This document shows, piece by piece, positions 1 through 6,972 of a stretch of DNA of 43,716 nt. The translations under genes were made by a program, and so were the position numbers. The stretch is from Bacilli bacterium (lineage in GTDB: Bacteria; Bacillota_I; Bacilli_A; RFN20; CAG-826). The notes beneath the pieces were generated by a model that searched no databases, was not told the DNA's origin, and saw nothing but the letters and a program-made list of their open reading frames with translations. How positions within the stretch are numbered: the stretch's first letter is position 1; each line of letters starts with the position of its first letter. The stretch is taken from the NCBI GenBank assembly GCA_017468925.1, contig JAFUHI010000006.1, forward strand, positions 1 to 43,716, read 5' to 3'.

Positions 1-2
1 GC

Positions 3-125
3 AGATATACCCAGGTTTATATTGATAAAAAGGTGAATTTGATTAACAATAGGCCTAGGAAATGTAACAACTGGATATCTCCATCAAAATTGATGTCTGA
101 AGCTATCTCGGAGTGTTGCACTTAA
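3..125 (+). CDS. IS30-family transposase, C-terminal end (5'-truncated by window edge)
   Basis: The frame beginning at base 3 is open to a TAA at 123-125 and reads through a stretch containing VNLINNRPRK, then WISPSKLMSE. The NNRPRK-type run shortly before the C-terminus is typical of IS30-family DDE transposases, as part of the catalytic core's last segment. Only about 40 residues are present; the rest lies upstream of the window. The stop codon lies inside the element's terminal inverted repeat. A second copy starts at the far right of the window in the same orientation, which supports the call. It is not the start of the following gene: the long open frame beginning with GTG at 113 is partly this IS end. 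Confidence 0.8.
   Translation, partial: RYTQVYIDKKVNLINNRPRKCNNWISPSKLMSEAISECCT
104..123 (+). repeat. Right terminal inverted repeat (IRR) of IS30-family element
   Basis: The reverse complement of this 20-mer begins AAGTGCAACACT. The IS30 end at 43593-43612 begins with the same 12 bases; over 20 positions the two agree at 17. Matching terminal repeats next to a transposase C-terminus here and a transposase N-terminus there identify them as opposite ends of the same IS type. The outer boundary may lie a base or two further out. Confidence 0.75.
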
Positions 126-143
126 GATTACAATTTACCATAT

Positions 144-171
144 TTGAAAAACGCTTTTTATTGTTTACAAT
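144..171 (+). promoter_or_regulatory. Promoter of RDD gene, leaderless type
   Basis: TTGAAA at 144-149 and TACAAT at 166-171 are separated by 16 nt. The -10 ends 7 nt before the ATG at 179, so transcription would start at about the start codon itself. The promoter lies just outside the IS30 end, about 20 bp from the terminal repeat. Confidence 0.5.
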
Positions 172-178
172 AATATTT

Positions 179-1648
179 ATGGATAATTACGAAATCAAAG
201 AAGCGGGATTTGGCAAAAGATTCCTGGCTTTTATATTAGATGCGGTGGTGGTTGCCATCAGCGCGGTTTTGCTTTTCTCTTACGTCACTTCAACCCATAT
301 GTTTAATGCGATGGGCGGAGAAACGATATTAAATGAGGCGGTAGCCTTCCAGCTTGATACTGGACTATATAGGAAAAACGCTTCAGATCAATTGGAACTA
401 AACACTTTCTTCGCGGATTATAAAAGAACATCATCTGGCGAAAGCGGGCCTACTACTCAAAGCGGATACGGCTATGAGAATTATATGAAGATAGTCTATG
501 AATTCTATACCGAATTTTTGCCTGGCGATCATAGCGATGACCCATACAAAATTGACGATGTCACCTATACAAAATCAGGCGAGACATTGACCAAAAGCGC
601 TTCGGAATACTATACCTGGTCATATTTCTGCGAGGATATTTTGGGATTGCCAAAAGCCGATTCAATCAAAGATTTCACAAGCGAGGATAATTATTCGTTC
701 TCCTATTATCGCTATGTGCTAAATGAAGAAGGGACCGCGGTGGACACGACCAAATGCCCAGTCATCAAAACATCGTTCCAAAACAAAATCGATGGCGGTG
801 ATTATGAAACAATTTCTTCAATAACCAAGGATTTCTATGATCCATCGGCGAAATCGGGGAAATACATGGACGCGACGACGCTAGTTATCCATCAATCTTA
901 TTATAACGATAGAGGTCAGCAATATTCGAAGCTGCAATGGGTCTCTTTGCTTGTGGCTTTCTTGCCTATCCACACCATAATGTTCCTCATAATCCCATTA
1001 TTAACAAAAGACGGGAAAACATTAGGAAAATTAGTTGCTGGCTTAGGCGTCATTGGAGTGGAAGGATATTCCTTAAAACCATATCAGAGAATCCTCCATC
1101 CTCTTATTGTCTGGGCTGAAGGGTTGGTGTTGCTTATCCCATCCACAATGATGGCGATTATGGCTTATGGATTGATCGCGGTAGTCGATTATATGGTCGG
1201 CGTTATGTCAAAAGGATATCGCCAGACTATCCACGATAGATTATCTAGAACTTTGGTGGTGGACGCCAAAGCGTCTAAATGGTTTGCCGATGAAGAAGAG
1301 CAAGAGCTTTATTACATGGAGCACCCAGAAGAAAGACCGGAGAATGTTGAGGAAAGCAACAATCAAGCAGCCTATGAGGATTCGGTCTTGGATATGAACA
1401 CCCTTATGAAAGCTCGCGCTGAAAGAGAAGCGGCCTTAAGAATCACCAATTTCGATGAATTCGAAAGAAGCAAAGCGGAAGAATTCGATAGAGAAGCCGC
1501 TTTAAAAGCTGAAATGGAAATGACCAAACAAGAACAAGAAGAAGCAATAGAAGAGCCATCTATAGAAGAAGAGGCTCCGCAAGAAGAAAAGAAGCCTATC
1601 ACCCCGCCAGACGAAGAAGGCTTCACTGACGACGAAGAGTCAAATTGA
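179..1648 (+). CDS. RDD-family membrane protein with large extracytoplasmic insert
   Basis: I chose ATG 179 because the product then starts MDNYEIKEAGFGKRFLAFILD, an RDD-type N-terminus; the open frame extends to a GTG at 113 but that part is IS30 sequence. One membrane helix (about residues 15-38) is followed by roughly 230 extracytoplasmic residues, then a helix pair with the RDD-type motif KTLGKL and a closing TIHDRLSRTLVV segment. RDD proteins usually have no such loop; their roles are poorly defined, with transport or ion exchange suggested. The last ~100 residues are a Glu/Lys-rich cytoplasmic tail. Two further RDD genes at 6973 and 7979 share the loop design, including the motif FQLDTGLY here. 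Confident on family, not on function. Confidence 0.8.
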   Translation: MDNYEIKEAGFGKRFLAFILDAVVVAISAVLLFSYVTSTHMFNAMGGETILNEAVAFQLDTGLYRKNASDQLELNTFFADYKRTSSGESGPTTQSGYGYENYMKIVYEFYTEFLPGDHSDDPYKIDDVTYTKSGETLTKSASEYYTWSYFCEDILGLPKADSIKDFTSEDNYSFSYYRYVLNEEGTAVDTTKCPVIKTSFQNKIDGGDYETISSITKDFYDPSAKSGKYMDATTLVIHQSYYNDRGQQYSKLQWVSLLVAFLPIHTIMFLIIPLLTKDGKTLGKLVAGLGVIGVEGYSLKPYQRILHPLIVWAEGLVLLIPSTMMAIMAYGLIAVVDYMVGVMSKGYRQTIHDRLSRTLVVDAKASKWFADEEEQELYYMEHPEERPENVEESNNQAAYEDSVLDMNTLMKARAEREAALRITNFDEFERSKAEEFDREAALKAEMEMTKQEQEEAIEEPSIEEEAPQEEKKPITPPDEEGFTDDEESN

Positions 1649-1678
1649 TGCTTTATCGTATCGATAAGAACAAAGTTC

Positions 1679-1707
1679 TTGCAACAAAAGGGCTCTAAGA
1701 ATAGAAT
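1679..1707 (+). promoter_or_regulatory. tRNA-Lys promoter
   Basis: TTGCAA at 1679-1684 and TAGAAT at 1702-1707 are separated by exactly 17 nt. The mature tRNA begins 24 nt downstream of the -10. Confidence 0.65.
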
Positions 1708-1730
1708 ATCAAAGCCGATAAAAAGGCAGT

Positions 1731-1806
<76 letters not shown>

Positions 1807-1817
1807 TTAAAAAAGAT

Positions 1818-1850
1818 AACGAGATGATACCTAAAATTATCTCGTTTTTA
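1818..1850 (+). terminator. Rho-independent terminator after tRNA-Lys
   Basis: AACGAGAT (1818-1825) pairs with ATCTCGTT (1839-1846), followed by a T-rich tail. It lies 12 nt after the tRNA. Confidence 0.75.
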
Positions 1851-2051
1851 TTATATTTAGGGGCTTTTTTGATGGATTTGACTATCCAGAAGATTCCTGA
1901 ATAGACAAAATGTTCACCATTATTAGTGCTCGTAAGGTTCGCGTAGCATACCGATAACTAAATAAATCCCTGTGAAAGCCAATGGTGGTGAGCGGCACGG
2001 ATTTTTTGATTGCCAGAAAATCGTAAGAACTTGAGAAAAACAATCAAGAAG
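1851..2051. other. Gene-free stretch between tRNA-Lys and the regulator operon
   Basis: I see no coding frame, RNA fold or repeat that I recognise here on either strand. It is the junction between tRNA-Lys and an accessory block, so it could hold a decayed integration junction, but I found no copy of the tRNA 3' end that would mark an attachment site. Confidence 0.4.
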
Positions 2052-2078
2052 TTAGCACTCTTTCGCAACAAGTGCTTG
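2052..2078 (+). promoter_or_regulatory. CIRCE-like operator (candidate HrcA site)
   Basis: The left half is TTAGCACTC, identical to the left half of the HrcA operator consensus (TTAGCACTC-N9-GAGTGCTAA). After a spacer of exactly 9 nt comes AAGTGCTTG, matching the right half at 6 of 9 positions. The site touches the -35 of the promoter for the gene at 2107. HrcA is the heat-shock repressor of Gram-positive bacteria; hrcA itself is not in this window. Confidence 0.5.
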
Positions 2079-2100
2079 ACTCTCTCTCTCTCTCTAGAAT
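2076..2100 (+). promoter_or_regulatory. Promoter with (CT)8 tract as spacer
   Basis: TTGACT (2076-2081) and TAGAAT (2095-2100) are good -35 and -10 boxes but only 13 nt apart. The gap is made almost entirely of CT repeats (2080-2095). Two more CT units would give the ideal 17 nt. The -10 ends 6 nt before ATG 2107, so the transcript would be leaderless. Confidence 0.5.
2080..2095 (+). repeat. (CT)8 dinucleotide repeat
   Basis: Eight uninterrupted CT units lie between the -35 and -10 of the promoter for the gene at 2107. Such tracts are prone to slipped-strand length change. Confidence 0.85.
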
Positions 2101-2106
2101 GAAAGT

Positions 2107-2325
2107 ATGAACAAATATTCCGTCTCATACAAAAAAATGTGGGTTCTTCTTGTTGAAAGGGGGATTTCTCCTGTCGATTTAAGAAAAGATCTTAATATCG
2201 CTACAGGCACAATGACTAAATTAAGAAGAAACGAAGAAGTTGCATTATCGGTATTGCTTCGAATTTGCGAATACCTTGATTGCAACATCGGTGATGTTTG
2301 TGATTTTGTGAAAAAAGACTGGTAA
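2107..2325 (+). CDS. Small XRE/Cro-type helix-turn-helix regulator
   Basis: This 72-residue protein is a single HTH domain. The recognition region around residues 15-50 reads GISPVDLRKDLNIATGTMTK followed by LRRNEEVALSVLLRICEYLD, the usual XRE five-helix layout, and it ends with a short tail DVCDFVKKDW. Stand-alone proteins of this type are common phage- or island-type regulators. No ribosome-binding site is visible; the ATG sits about where the transcript should begin. The next gene starts 13 nt downstream, so it is probably the first gene of an operon with the zinc-ribbon and SPFH proteins, and may regulate them. Confidence 0.8.
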   Translation: MNKYSVSYKKMWVLLVERGISPVDLRKDLNIATGTMTKLRRNEEVALSVLLRICEYLDCNIGDVCDFVKKDW

Positions 2326-2338
2326 AGGAGAAAGAATT

Positions 2339-3190
2339 ATGTACTGTCCAAACTGCGGAAAAAAGTTAGATGATGATGCGTTGTTTTGTGATGAATGTGG
2401 AACAAAAATCGAAGGACAAAAGCCATCAAACGACCAAATGCCTACCGTTCAAGAAAATTCTGCAATTAAAGAAGAACCAGTAAAAGAAGTTGCGAGAACT
2501 GAGCCGGTTGAAGAAATTCGACCTGAACAAAAAAGAGCGAATCCTAAAGAAGGGCGTTTGCATAAATGTCCTAATTGTGGGGAACTAATAAGCTTTGACG
2601 ATGTTAAATGTCCTTCTTGCGGATATGAAATTAGAGATAGAGGAGTTAACGTTTCTGTTCAAAGCCTATTTGATAAAGTTCTAGCTACGGAAGACCTAGA
2701 CAAAAAAATTGAGTTAATCAAAACTTTCCCGATTCCGAATACTAGGGAAGATATTCTTGAATTCATGTTATTAGCAAAGTCAAGCTTTGATGCTAAATAT
2801 TATGCTACAAACAAAAACATCGATAGTGTCTCTAGTGCCTGGCTTTCAAAAATTGATCAATGTTATGCTAAAGCAAAAATTTTGCTCCGTGATAAAAGAG
2901 ATTTAGATACCGTAGAAGATATATACTCGGGAATTCATAAAGAAACCAAGAAGATTCAAAGAAGCAAACTTCTTATGATTATCGGCGGCTTTGTCGCAAT
3001 CATCGCTTCTGTTGTTTGTATTGTTACATTTAATGTAGAAGTAGAAGGCAATACCCTTTTATCGCTTCTGTTTATCGCATTGCTTGCTGGCGGTATTGTT
3101 TTGCTCGTATTTGGTTTCAAGAAGAAAAAAACTAATAAACAATTAGAAGAAGAACGCGCTGCTAAAGCTGAAAAAAAGAATAGGAGATAA
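2339..3190 (+). CDS. Double zinc-ribbon protein with two C-terminal membrane helices
   Basis: The N-terminus MYCPNCGKKLDDDALFCDEC is a classic zinc ribbon (C3, C6, C17, C20). A charged linker follows, and a second ribbon (KCPNCGELISFDDVKCPSCG) lies near residues 75-95. A helical middle part leads to two hydrophobic segments near residues 211-231 and 238-260 and a Lys-rich cytoplasmic end. A GGAG-type ribosome site precedes the ATG. Zinc-ribbon membrane proteins often accompany SPFH proteins, and the next gene is one, starting at the stop of this gene. The likely role is membrane or envelope stress scaffolding, by inference from that pairing. Confidence 0.75.
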   Translation: MYCPNCGKKLDDDALFCDECGTKIEGQKPSNDQMPTVQENSAIKEEPVKEVARTEPVEEIRPEQKRANPKEGRLHKCPNCGELISFDDVKCPSCGYEIRDRGVNVSVQSLFDKVLATEDLDKKIELIKTFPIPNTREDILEFMLLAKSSFDAKYYATNKNIDSVSSAWLSKIDQCYAKAKILLRDKRDLDTVEDIYSGIHKETKKIQRSKLLMIIGGFVAIIASVVCIVTFNVEVEGNTLLSLLFIALLAGGIVLLVFGFKKKKTNKQLEEERAAKAEKKNRR

Positions 3191-3195
3191 TGTTT

Positions 3196-4509
3196 ATGAG
3201 TATTTTCGCTAAGAAAAACAAGACTGGCGGTATAGCTGACGTAATCCGCTGTGACCAAGAGGATTATCTTATTTGGAAGTGGCATCCAAAAGGTGCTGCA
3301 GAAGGCGACCTCAAAAGAGATACTGCAATTAGAACTAATTCGGTATTAAGGGTTAAGGATGGCGAAGTTGCTGTCTTTGTGTACAAACAAAAAGATGGTC
3401 ATAACCAAGATTTCATCGTCGGTCCACATGACGAAACGCTAAAAACTAAAAACTTCCCGATTTTGTCATCTATTATCGGCCTGTGGTATGAAACGGACAC
3501 GCCATTCCAAGCAGAAGTTTTCTTTATTAACTTAGGACGTGCATTACAGGTTAAATTTGGTGTTCCATATTTTGATATCGCCGATCCTAGATTCCCTGAT
3601 TTTGAAGCGCCAGTCGCTGTGCGCGGCACACTTACTTTCAAGGTTGAAGATTACGAAGCTTTCGTTAAGCATTATCAGCTTGCAACGTTTGAGATGGATG
3701 ACTTCAAGAAAAAAGTCACAGACGCAATTATCAGATATGTAAAAGACTCAGTTGCTAAAGCACCAGCTGAAAACGATATTCCGTTAATTCAAATCGAATC
3801 AAAAATAGATCTTATCAACGATAAGGCTGAATTGAATGTCAAAGAGAGACTATACGAAACATTTGGCGTCACAGTCACTGGCTTTGATATAAGCGCAATC
3901 GAAATAGATAAAGAATCAGAAGGATATCAAGAGCTCAAAAACATTAGCAAAGGCATGGCCGGTAGAAAAGCTGAAATTGATATACAACATTACGAAGAGT
4001 CCCTCCGTATTCAAAGAGAAGAAGGACAATATGCCGCGCACATGGGCACTAAACAAACAAATCTCGGTGCTTATGAGACTGAGGTTAAAGGAGGGGTTGG
4101 CGTCGAAAGCGCAAAAGCTCTCGGGAAAATGGGTGAAAATGGTGCAGGTCGTATAGATATTGGCGGCGATGGTGGCCAAGGAGGAGGCGCGGGTTTTAAT
4201 CCTGTCTCTTTGATGGCTGGCTTAGCTGTTGGTGGTGCTGTCGCCAAAAACATTGGTGGCACTTTAGATCAGACTATGAATGCATCTGGAAATGTGCCTC
4301 CTGCAATTCCTACTGTTACTTTCCACGTTGCTATAGATGGCAAAGCGGTTGGACCATTTGAAACTGCAAAAGTCATCGAGATGATTAGTAGTGGTCAAGT
4401 TTTGAAAGATACGTTGATTTGGAAGCAAGGTACTCCAAATTGGGTAAAAGCTGGAGAATTGAAGGAATTTAGTGATTCGTTCCCACCAGACTTGCCACCA
4501 ACTAAATAG
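3196..4509 (+). CDS. SPFH-domain 'virion core'-like protein with C-terminal GYF_2 domain
   Basis: The first ~300 residues match the SPFH/YdjI-like family: an early DYLIWKWHP segment, then the flotillin-like fold with VTVTGFDISAIEID near residue 230. A Gly-rich linker (GGDGGQGGGAGF) leads to a GYF_2 domain with VGPFETAKVIEMISSGQVLK and a W-x-P-x-W-type region, a fold that binds proline-rich peptides. The family is known from Bacillus ydjFGHI, linked to membrane stress. I prefer ATG 3196 over 3190 because AGGAG at 3182-3186 is 9 nt from the former and only 3 nt from the latter. It is translationally coupled to the upstream zinc-ribbon gene. Confidence 0.75.
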   Translation: MSIFAKKNKTGGIADVIRCDQEDYLIWKWHPKGAAEGDLKRDTAIRTNSVLRVKDGEVAVFVYKQKDGHNQDFIVGPHDETLKTKNFPILSSIIGLWYETDTPFQAEVFFINLGRALQVKFGVPYFDIADPRFPDFEAPVAVRGTLTFKVEDYEAFVKHYQLATFEMDDFKKKVTDAIIRYVKDSVAKAPAENDIPLIQIESKIDLINDKAELNVKERLYETFGVTVTGFDISAIEIDKESEGYQELKNISKGMAGRKAEIDIQHYEESLRIQREEGQYAAHMGTKQTNLGAYETEVKGGVGVESAKALGKMGENGAGRIDIGGDGGQGGGAGFNPVSLMAGLAVGGAVAKNIGGTLDQTMNASGNVPPAIPTVTFHVAIDGKAVGPFETAKVIEMISSGQVLKDTLIWKQGTPNWVKAGELKEFSDSFPPDLPPTK

Positions 4510-4525
4510 TCTTTGGAGATTAAAT

Positions 4526-4606
4526 ATGAAAAACAAAATGGTCTTTATAGGAATAAATGCACTTCTTATTGTTGCTGTTGGATATTCTGGGCGAAGAACA
4601 CTTTGA
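4526..4606 (+). pseudogene. 26-codon hydrophobic ORF, probably a truncated gene start
   Basis: ATG 4526 has a GGAG site 9 nt upstream and reads MKNKMVFIGINALLIVAVGY, then SGRRTL and a stop. It looks like a membrane-anchor or signal-peptide start whose downstream gene has been lost. It could also be a genuine small membrane peptide of the SPFH operon. Nothing else in the 225 nt before the next gene looks coding. Confidence 0.3.
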
Positions 4607-4699
4607 GCGTTGATTCGGTGTCTCCTCACTTCCATATGTGAAGGCCTTTATTTACGAATAGGCTATTTTCAGATATTTATTTAAATAACGTTTATTATA

Positions 4700-4728
4700 T
4701 TGAACATTAATTTTAAAGTGAATAAAAT
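4700..4728 (+). promoter_or_regulatory. Promoter of the XRE-DUF3990-DUF3791 operon
   Basis: TTGAAC at 4700-4705 and TAAAAT at 4723-4728 are separated by 17 nt. The -10 ends 6 nt before ATG 4735, so the message would start at or within a base or two of the start codon. Confidence 0.6.
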
Positions 4729-4734
4729 ATATGC

Positions 4735-5187
4735 ATGGATAAAAAGACTCTGATTGGCAAAAAAATCAAAGATAAAAGATTGCAACTTAATTTGAGAATG
4801 GATGATGTCGCAAAACATGTAGGCATCACAAGATCAACCCTATGGTCTATCGAAAGTGGAAAAGGTAATTACACGATTGATGTTCTTTTGAAGCTGCTTG
4901 ATTATCTGGATTTGCCTTTTGAAATCAAATTTGATGAGAGCAACACGGATAGAGATAGGGCTACAAGGGTTAATAGTGCACTTGATAAAAAAATAAACAG
5001 ATTCTTGATGATGTGCATCGAGCAGTACGCATCGAGCATCAACGAAAGCAGCAAGGCAACATATGAAAAAATGAACAATAGTGGAGTTTTGCAAGAATTA
5101 ATAGACGATTATGAGGATATGCATGGCATGTCTACATATTTAATAAATGATTATATTGATAAAAGGCTGAATGAGGTGAAAAGATGA
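4735..5187 (+). CDS. XRE-family antitoxin-like DNA-binding protein
   Basis: Residues 5-65 form an XRE helix-turn-helix (MDDVAKHVGITRSTLWSIES is the core), followed by an ~85-residue helical extension that could bind the partner protein. The stop overlaps the ATG of the DUF3990 gene by 4 nt (ATGA), giving translational coupling. HTH-type antitoxins commonly repress their own operon, and the promoter lies right on the start codon. No Shine-Dalgarno sequence is visible. The call as antitoxin rests on the operon order HTH, DUF3990, DUF3791, which is a recurrent arrangement in Bacillota. Confidence 0.75.
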   Translation: MDKKTLIGKKIKDKRLQLNLRMDDVAKHVGITRSTLWSIESGKGNYTIDVLLKLLDYLDLPFEIKFDESNTDRDRATRVNSALDKKINRFLMMCIEQYASSINESSKATYEKMNNSGVLQELIDDYEDMHGMSTYLINDYIDKRLNEVKR

Positions 5188-5666
5188 TTTTGTATCACGG
5201 ATCCGATGTTGAAGTAATCGAACCCAGAATCATAATATCTGAAAAAGGGAAAGATTTCGGCTGCGCTTTTTATCTAACTCCAATTAAGGAACAGGCCGAA
5301 AGAATGGCCAAGAGAAAACAAAGGATAAACAAGAGCGGCTCTGCAATAGTGAGCGTTTTTGAATGGAATGAAAAGAGCAAGGGATTGTTAAAATATAAAA
5401 ACTTCCCATCCCCTAATTTAGAATGGCTAGAAATGATTATTGAATGCAGAACAAACCCATCGTTTATTCATGGATATGATATTGTAGAAGGGAAAATAGC
5501 AGATGACTCCGTCGGAGAAACCGTCCTCTTTGTTGTCGATGGGGTTATGAAGAAAGAAGACGCGATTGAAAGACTTAAATTCCAAAAAATTAATTCCCAG
5601 ATAGCGTTTTGCAGCGATAATTCAATCAAATATCTAAAGTTTTTAAACAGTTACGAGGTCAAATGA
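5184..5666 (+). CDS. DUF3990 protein, putative ADP-ribosyltransferase-fold toxin
   Basis: The product begins MILYHGSDVEVIEPRI and continues with GKDFGCAFYLTPIKEQAERM. The YHGS start (residues 4-7) and the FGxxFYLT block are hallmarks of DUF3990, a family I recall as placed with ADP-ribosyltransferase-like folds. In such folds the first-strand His and the Tyr of FYLT would contact NAD. At 160 residues it is the usual length. It sits between the XRE gene (4-nt overlap) and the DUF3791 gene (4-nt overlap), so all three are co-translated. Toxin activity is inferred from context, not shown. Confidence 0.7.
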   Translation: MILYHGSDVEVIEPRIIISEKGKDFGCAFYLTPIKEQAERMAKRKQRINKSGSAIVSVFEWNEKSKGLLKYKNFPSPNLEWLEMIIECRTNPSFIHGYDIVEGKIADDSVGETVLFVVDGVMKKEDAIERLKFQKINSQIAFCSDNSIKYLKFLNSYEVK

Positions 5667-5893
5667 TGGAACACGTTCTCGCTAAAACGATATTAATAAC
5701 CCAAGTGGTGGAGCTGATTGCCAAGAAATACAGATTAAGCCTACAAGAGGCTAGAGATAATTTCTACAAATCCGATGTCATAGACTTGCTAGAAGATGAT
5801 GAAACTGGGCTATATGGAGAATCATCGTTATATTTGCTCTGTTTATATGAGAGATACGCTGGTTTATCAAAGGCTGATGCTGGCAACATCTGA
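5663..5893 (+). CDS. DUF3791 protein, third member of the DUF3990 operon
   Basis: This 76-residue protein reads VELIAKKYRLSLQEARDNFY, then a block DLLEDDETGLYGESSLYL that is the signature end of DUF3791. The family is found beside DUF3990 in Bacillota genomes. It overlaps the DUF3990 stop. Possible roles are a second antitoxin, a chaperone for the toxin, or a target-recognition subunit; the sequence alone does not decide. ATG 5663 and ATG 5666 are adjacent, and either may be the start. Confidence 0.7.
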   Translation: MMEHVLAKTILITQVVELIAKKYRLSLQEARDNFYKSDVIDLLEDDETGLYGESSLYLLCLYERYAGLSKADAGNI

Positions 5894-5981
5894 ATAAAAA
5901 CACTTCCAATAAGGCTCCCTATGATTATGTGGCATGAAAAAAGTGGAGAATTTGTGAAATTTGTTCCAGGAGGAGTAAAAC

Positions 5982-6341
5982 ATGGAAGAAAATAAATACA
6001 TATGCCCAGAATGTGGCTCTGAGATGATGGCCGTTTATGAAAAGCCAGCCTTGAATTTGACTTGCCCTAAATGCGGATGCAAAATCGCCACAACTAAATG
6101 GGAAGATATTGATTTGGATGACACAACATACAAAATCTTTTTAAAACCCAATCGCAGTCCTGGCACTGAGTCGATAAAATTCATTTCCAAAATAACAGGT
6201 CTTAATTATATTAATTCAAGAAAATTGCTTGAAAACGGTGGCTTAATATCTGAAGAAAAAGCGGTCGAAATCAAAAAACAAAAGATTGATTTGGACTTGA
6301 ACAATATAAAATACACCATTGAACCGATGTTCCCATATTGA
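5982..6341 (+). CDS. Zinc-ribbon protein with a ribosomal L7/L12 C-terminal-like helix motif
   Basis: Cys pairs at residues 8/11 and 28/31 (CPEC and CPKC) form a zinc ribbon. The second half includes IKFISKITGLNYINSRKLLE followed by NGG, which resembles the L7/L12 C-terminal pattern (a TGL...AK.LVE-type helix-turn). A strong AGGAGG-like ribosome site (CCAGGAGGAG) precedes ATG 5982. Length is 119 residues. Function unknown; small proteins with this pairing are usually annotated as hypothetical or L7/L12-like. It follows the DUF3791 gene by 88 nt and may be transcribed with it. Confidence 0.6.
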   Translation: MEENKYICPECGSEMMAVYEKPALNLTCPKCGCKIATTKWEDIDLDDTTYKIFLKPNRSPGTESIKFISKITGLNYINSRKLLENGGLISEEKAVEIKKQKIDLDLNNIKYTIEPMFPY

Positions 6342-6407
6342 TTGCTGCTTTTAATACAAAACATTCAACATTTACGGCGAATTTTATATGTGTTTTTAAA
6401 TATTTAT

Positions 6408-6436
6408 TTGGCTTTTTTCGTTTTTGCATTTATAAA
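6408..6436 (+). promoter_or_regulatory. Promoter, leaderless type
   Basis: TTGGCT at 6408-6413 and TATAAA at 6431-6436 are separated by 17 nt. The -10 ends 7 nt before ATG 6444, so the transcript would begin about at the start codon. Confidence 0.6.
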
Positions 6437-6443
6437 TAAGAAT

Positions 6444-6920
6444 ATGGCAAATACTCCAAGCAAGAACCAGATTAAAAGAATTCTTTTGGTACTAAAGAAA
6501 AAGAACCGCAAATACGCATCACTTGATATGCTTTCCCAATGGATGGGGCTATATCCAGACGTTTTAGCGGATTCGATTGAATATTTCTCTCCTCTGATTA
6601 GGATGGATTCCTCCATCAATCTTATGTCTCTCATCCCTGAATTCGAGGAATATGTCAAACCAACTCCTCAGGCAAAAGATGATGAAGAGGAGGAACCAAA
6701 AACCAAAAGAGTGGTCGCCACCACAAAAGAAGTTGATGAATTCAAATCCGTATCGGATTTCATTTATAAAAAGATGACAAACGCAGGAGGTCTTATCGAC
6801 CAAAGCTATGTCCTTTCCGAACACGATCTTAGAATTCTTCAAAAGCTAATAGGCAAAGAATTAAAAGAAAAAAAGAAGCCAGCTAAAAAGACCATCAAAG
6901 GCCGCAACCGTAAGGTTTGA
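6444..6920 (+). CDS. Conserved small basic/acidic protein, function unknown
   Basis: I take ATG 6444 (MANTPSKNQIKRILLVLKKK) as the start rather than the TTG at 6342, because the upstream part would be a low-complexity hydrophobic stretch that overlaps the promoter. The product is 158 residues. It has an N-terminal helical domain, about residues 6-60, with a winged-helix-like pattern (KYASLDMLSQWMGLYPDVLA), then an acidic spacer (DDEEEEP), a second helical part and a Lys/Arg-rich tail (KKPAKKTIKGRNRKV) that could bind nucleic acid. I do not recognise the family with certainty. Confidence 0.65.
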   Translation: MANTPSKNQIKRILLVLKKKNRKYASLDMLSQWMGLYPDVLADSIEYFSPLIRMDSSINLMSLIPEFEEYVKPTPQAKDDEEEEPKTKRVVATTKEVDEFKSVSDFIYKKMTNAGGLIDQSYVLSEHDLRILQKLIGKELKEKKKPAKKTIKGRNRKV

Positions 6921-6956
6921 TTTATCTAGCATATTTCCATTTTGATATGCAAAATA

Positions 6957-6965
6957 TGGTAAGAT
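6957..6965 (+). promoter_or_regulatory. Extended -10 promoter of the RDD pair
   Basis: TGGTAAGAT is an extended -10 (TGn plus TAAGAT at 6960-6965). It ends 7 nt before ATG 6973, again giving a leaderless start. No clear -35 is visible. Confidence 0.45.
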
Positions 6966-6972
6966 ATTTGCC

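Noticed and set aside
1666..1680. Hairpin AAGAAC-AAA-GTTCTT after the first RDD gene as a terminator
   Set aside because: No T-run follows, and the end of the stem overlaps the -35 of the tRNA promoter.
5921..5995. 24-codon ORF overlapping the start of the zinc-ribbon gene
   Set aside because: The strong ribosome site lies inside it and serves ATG 5982; the short product has no recognisable feature.
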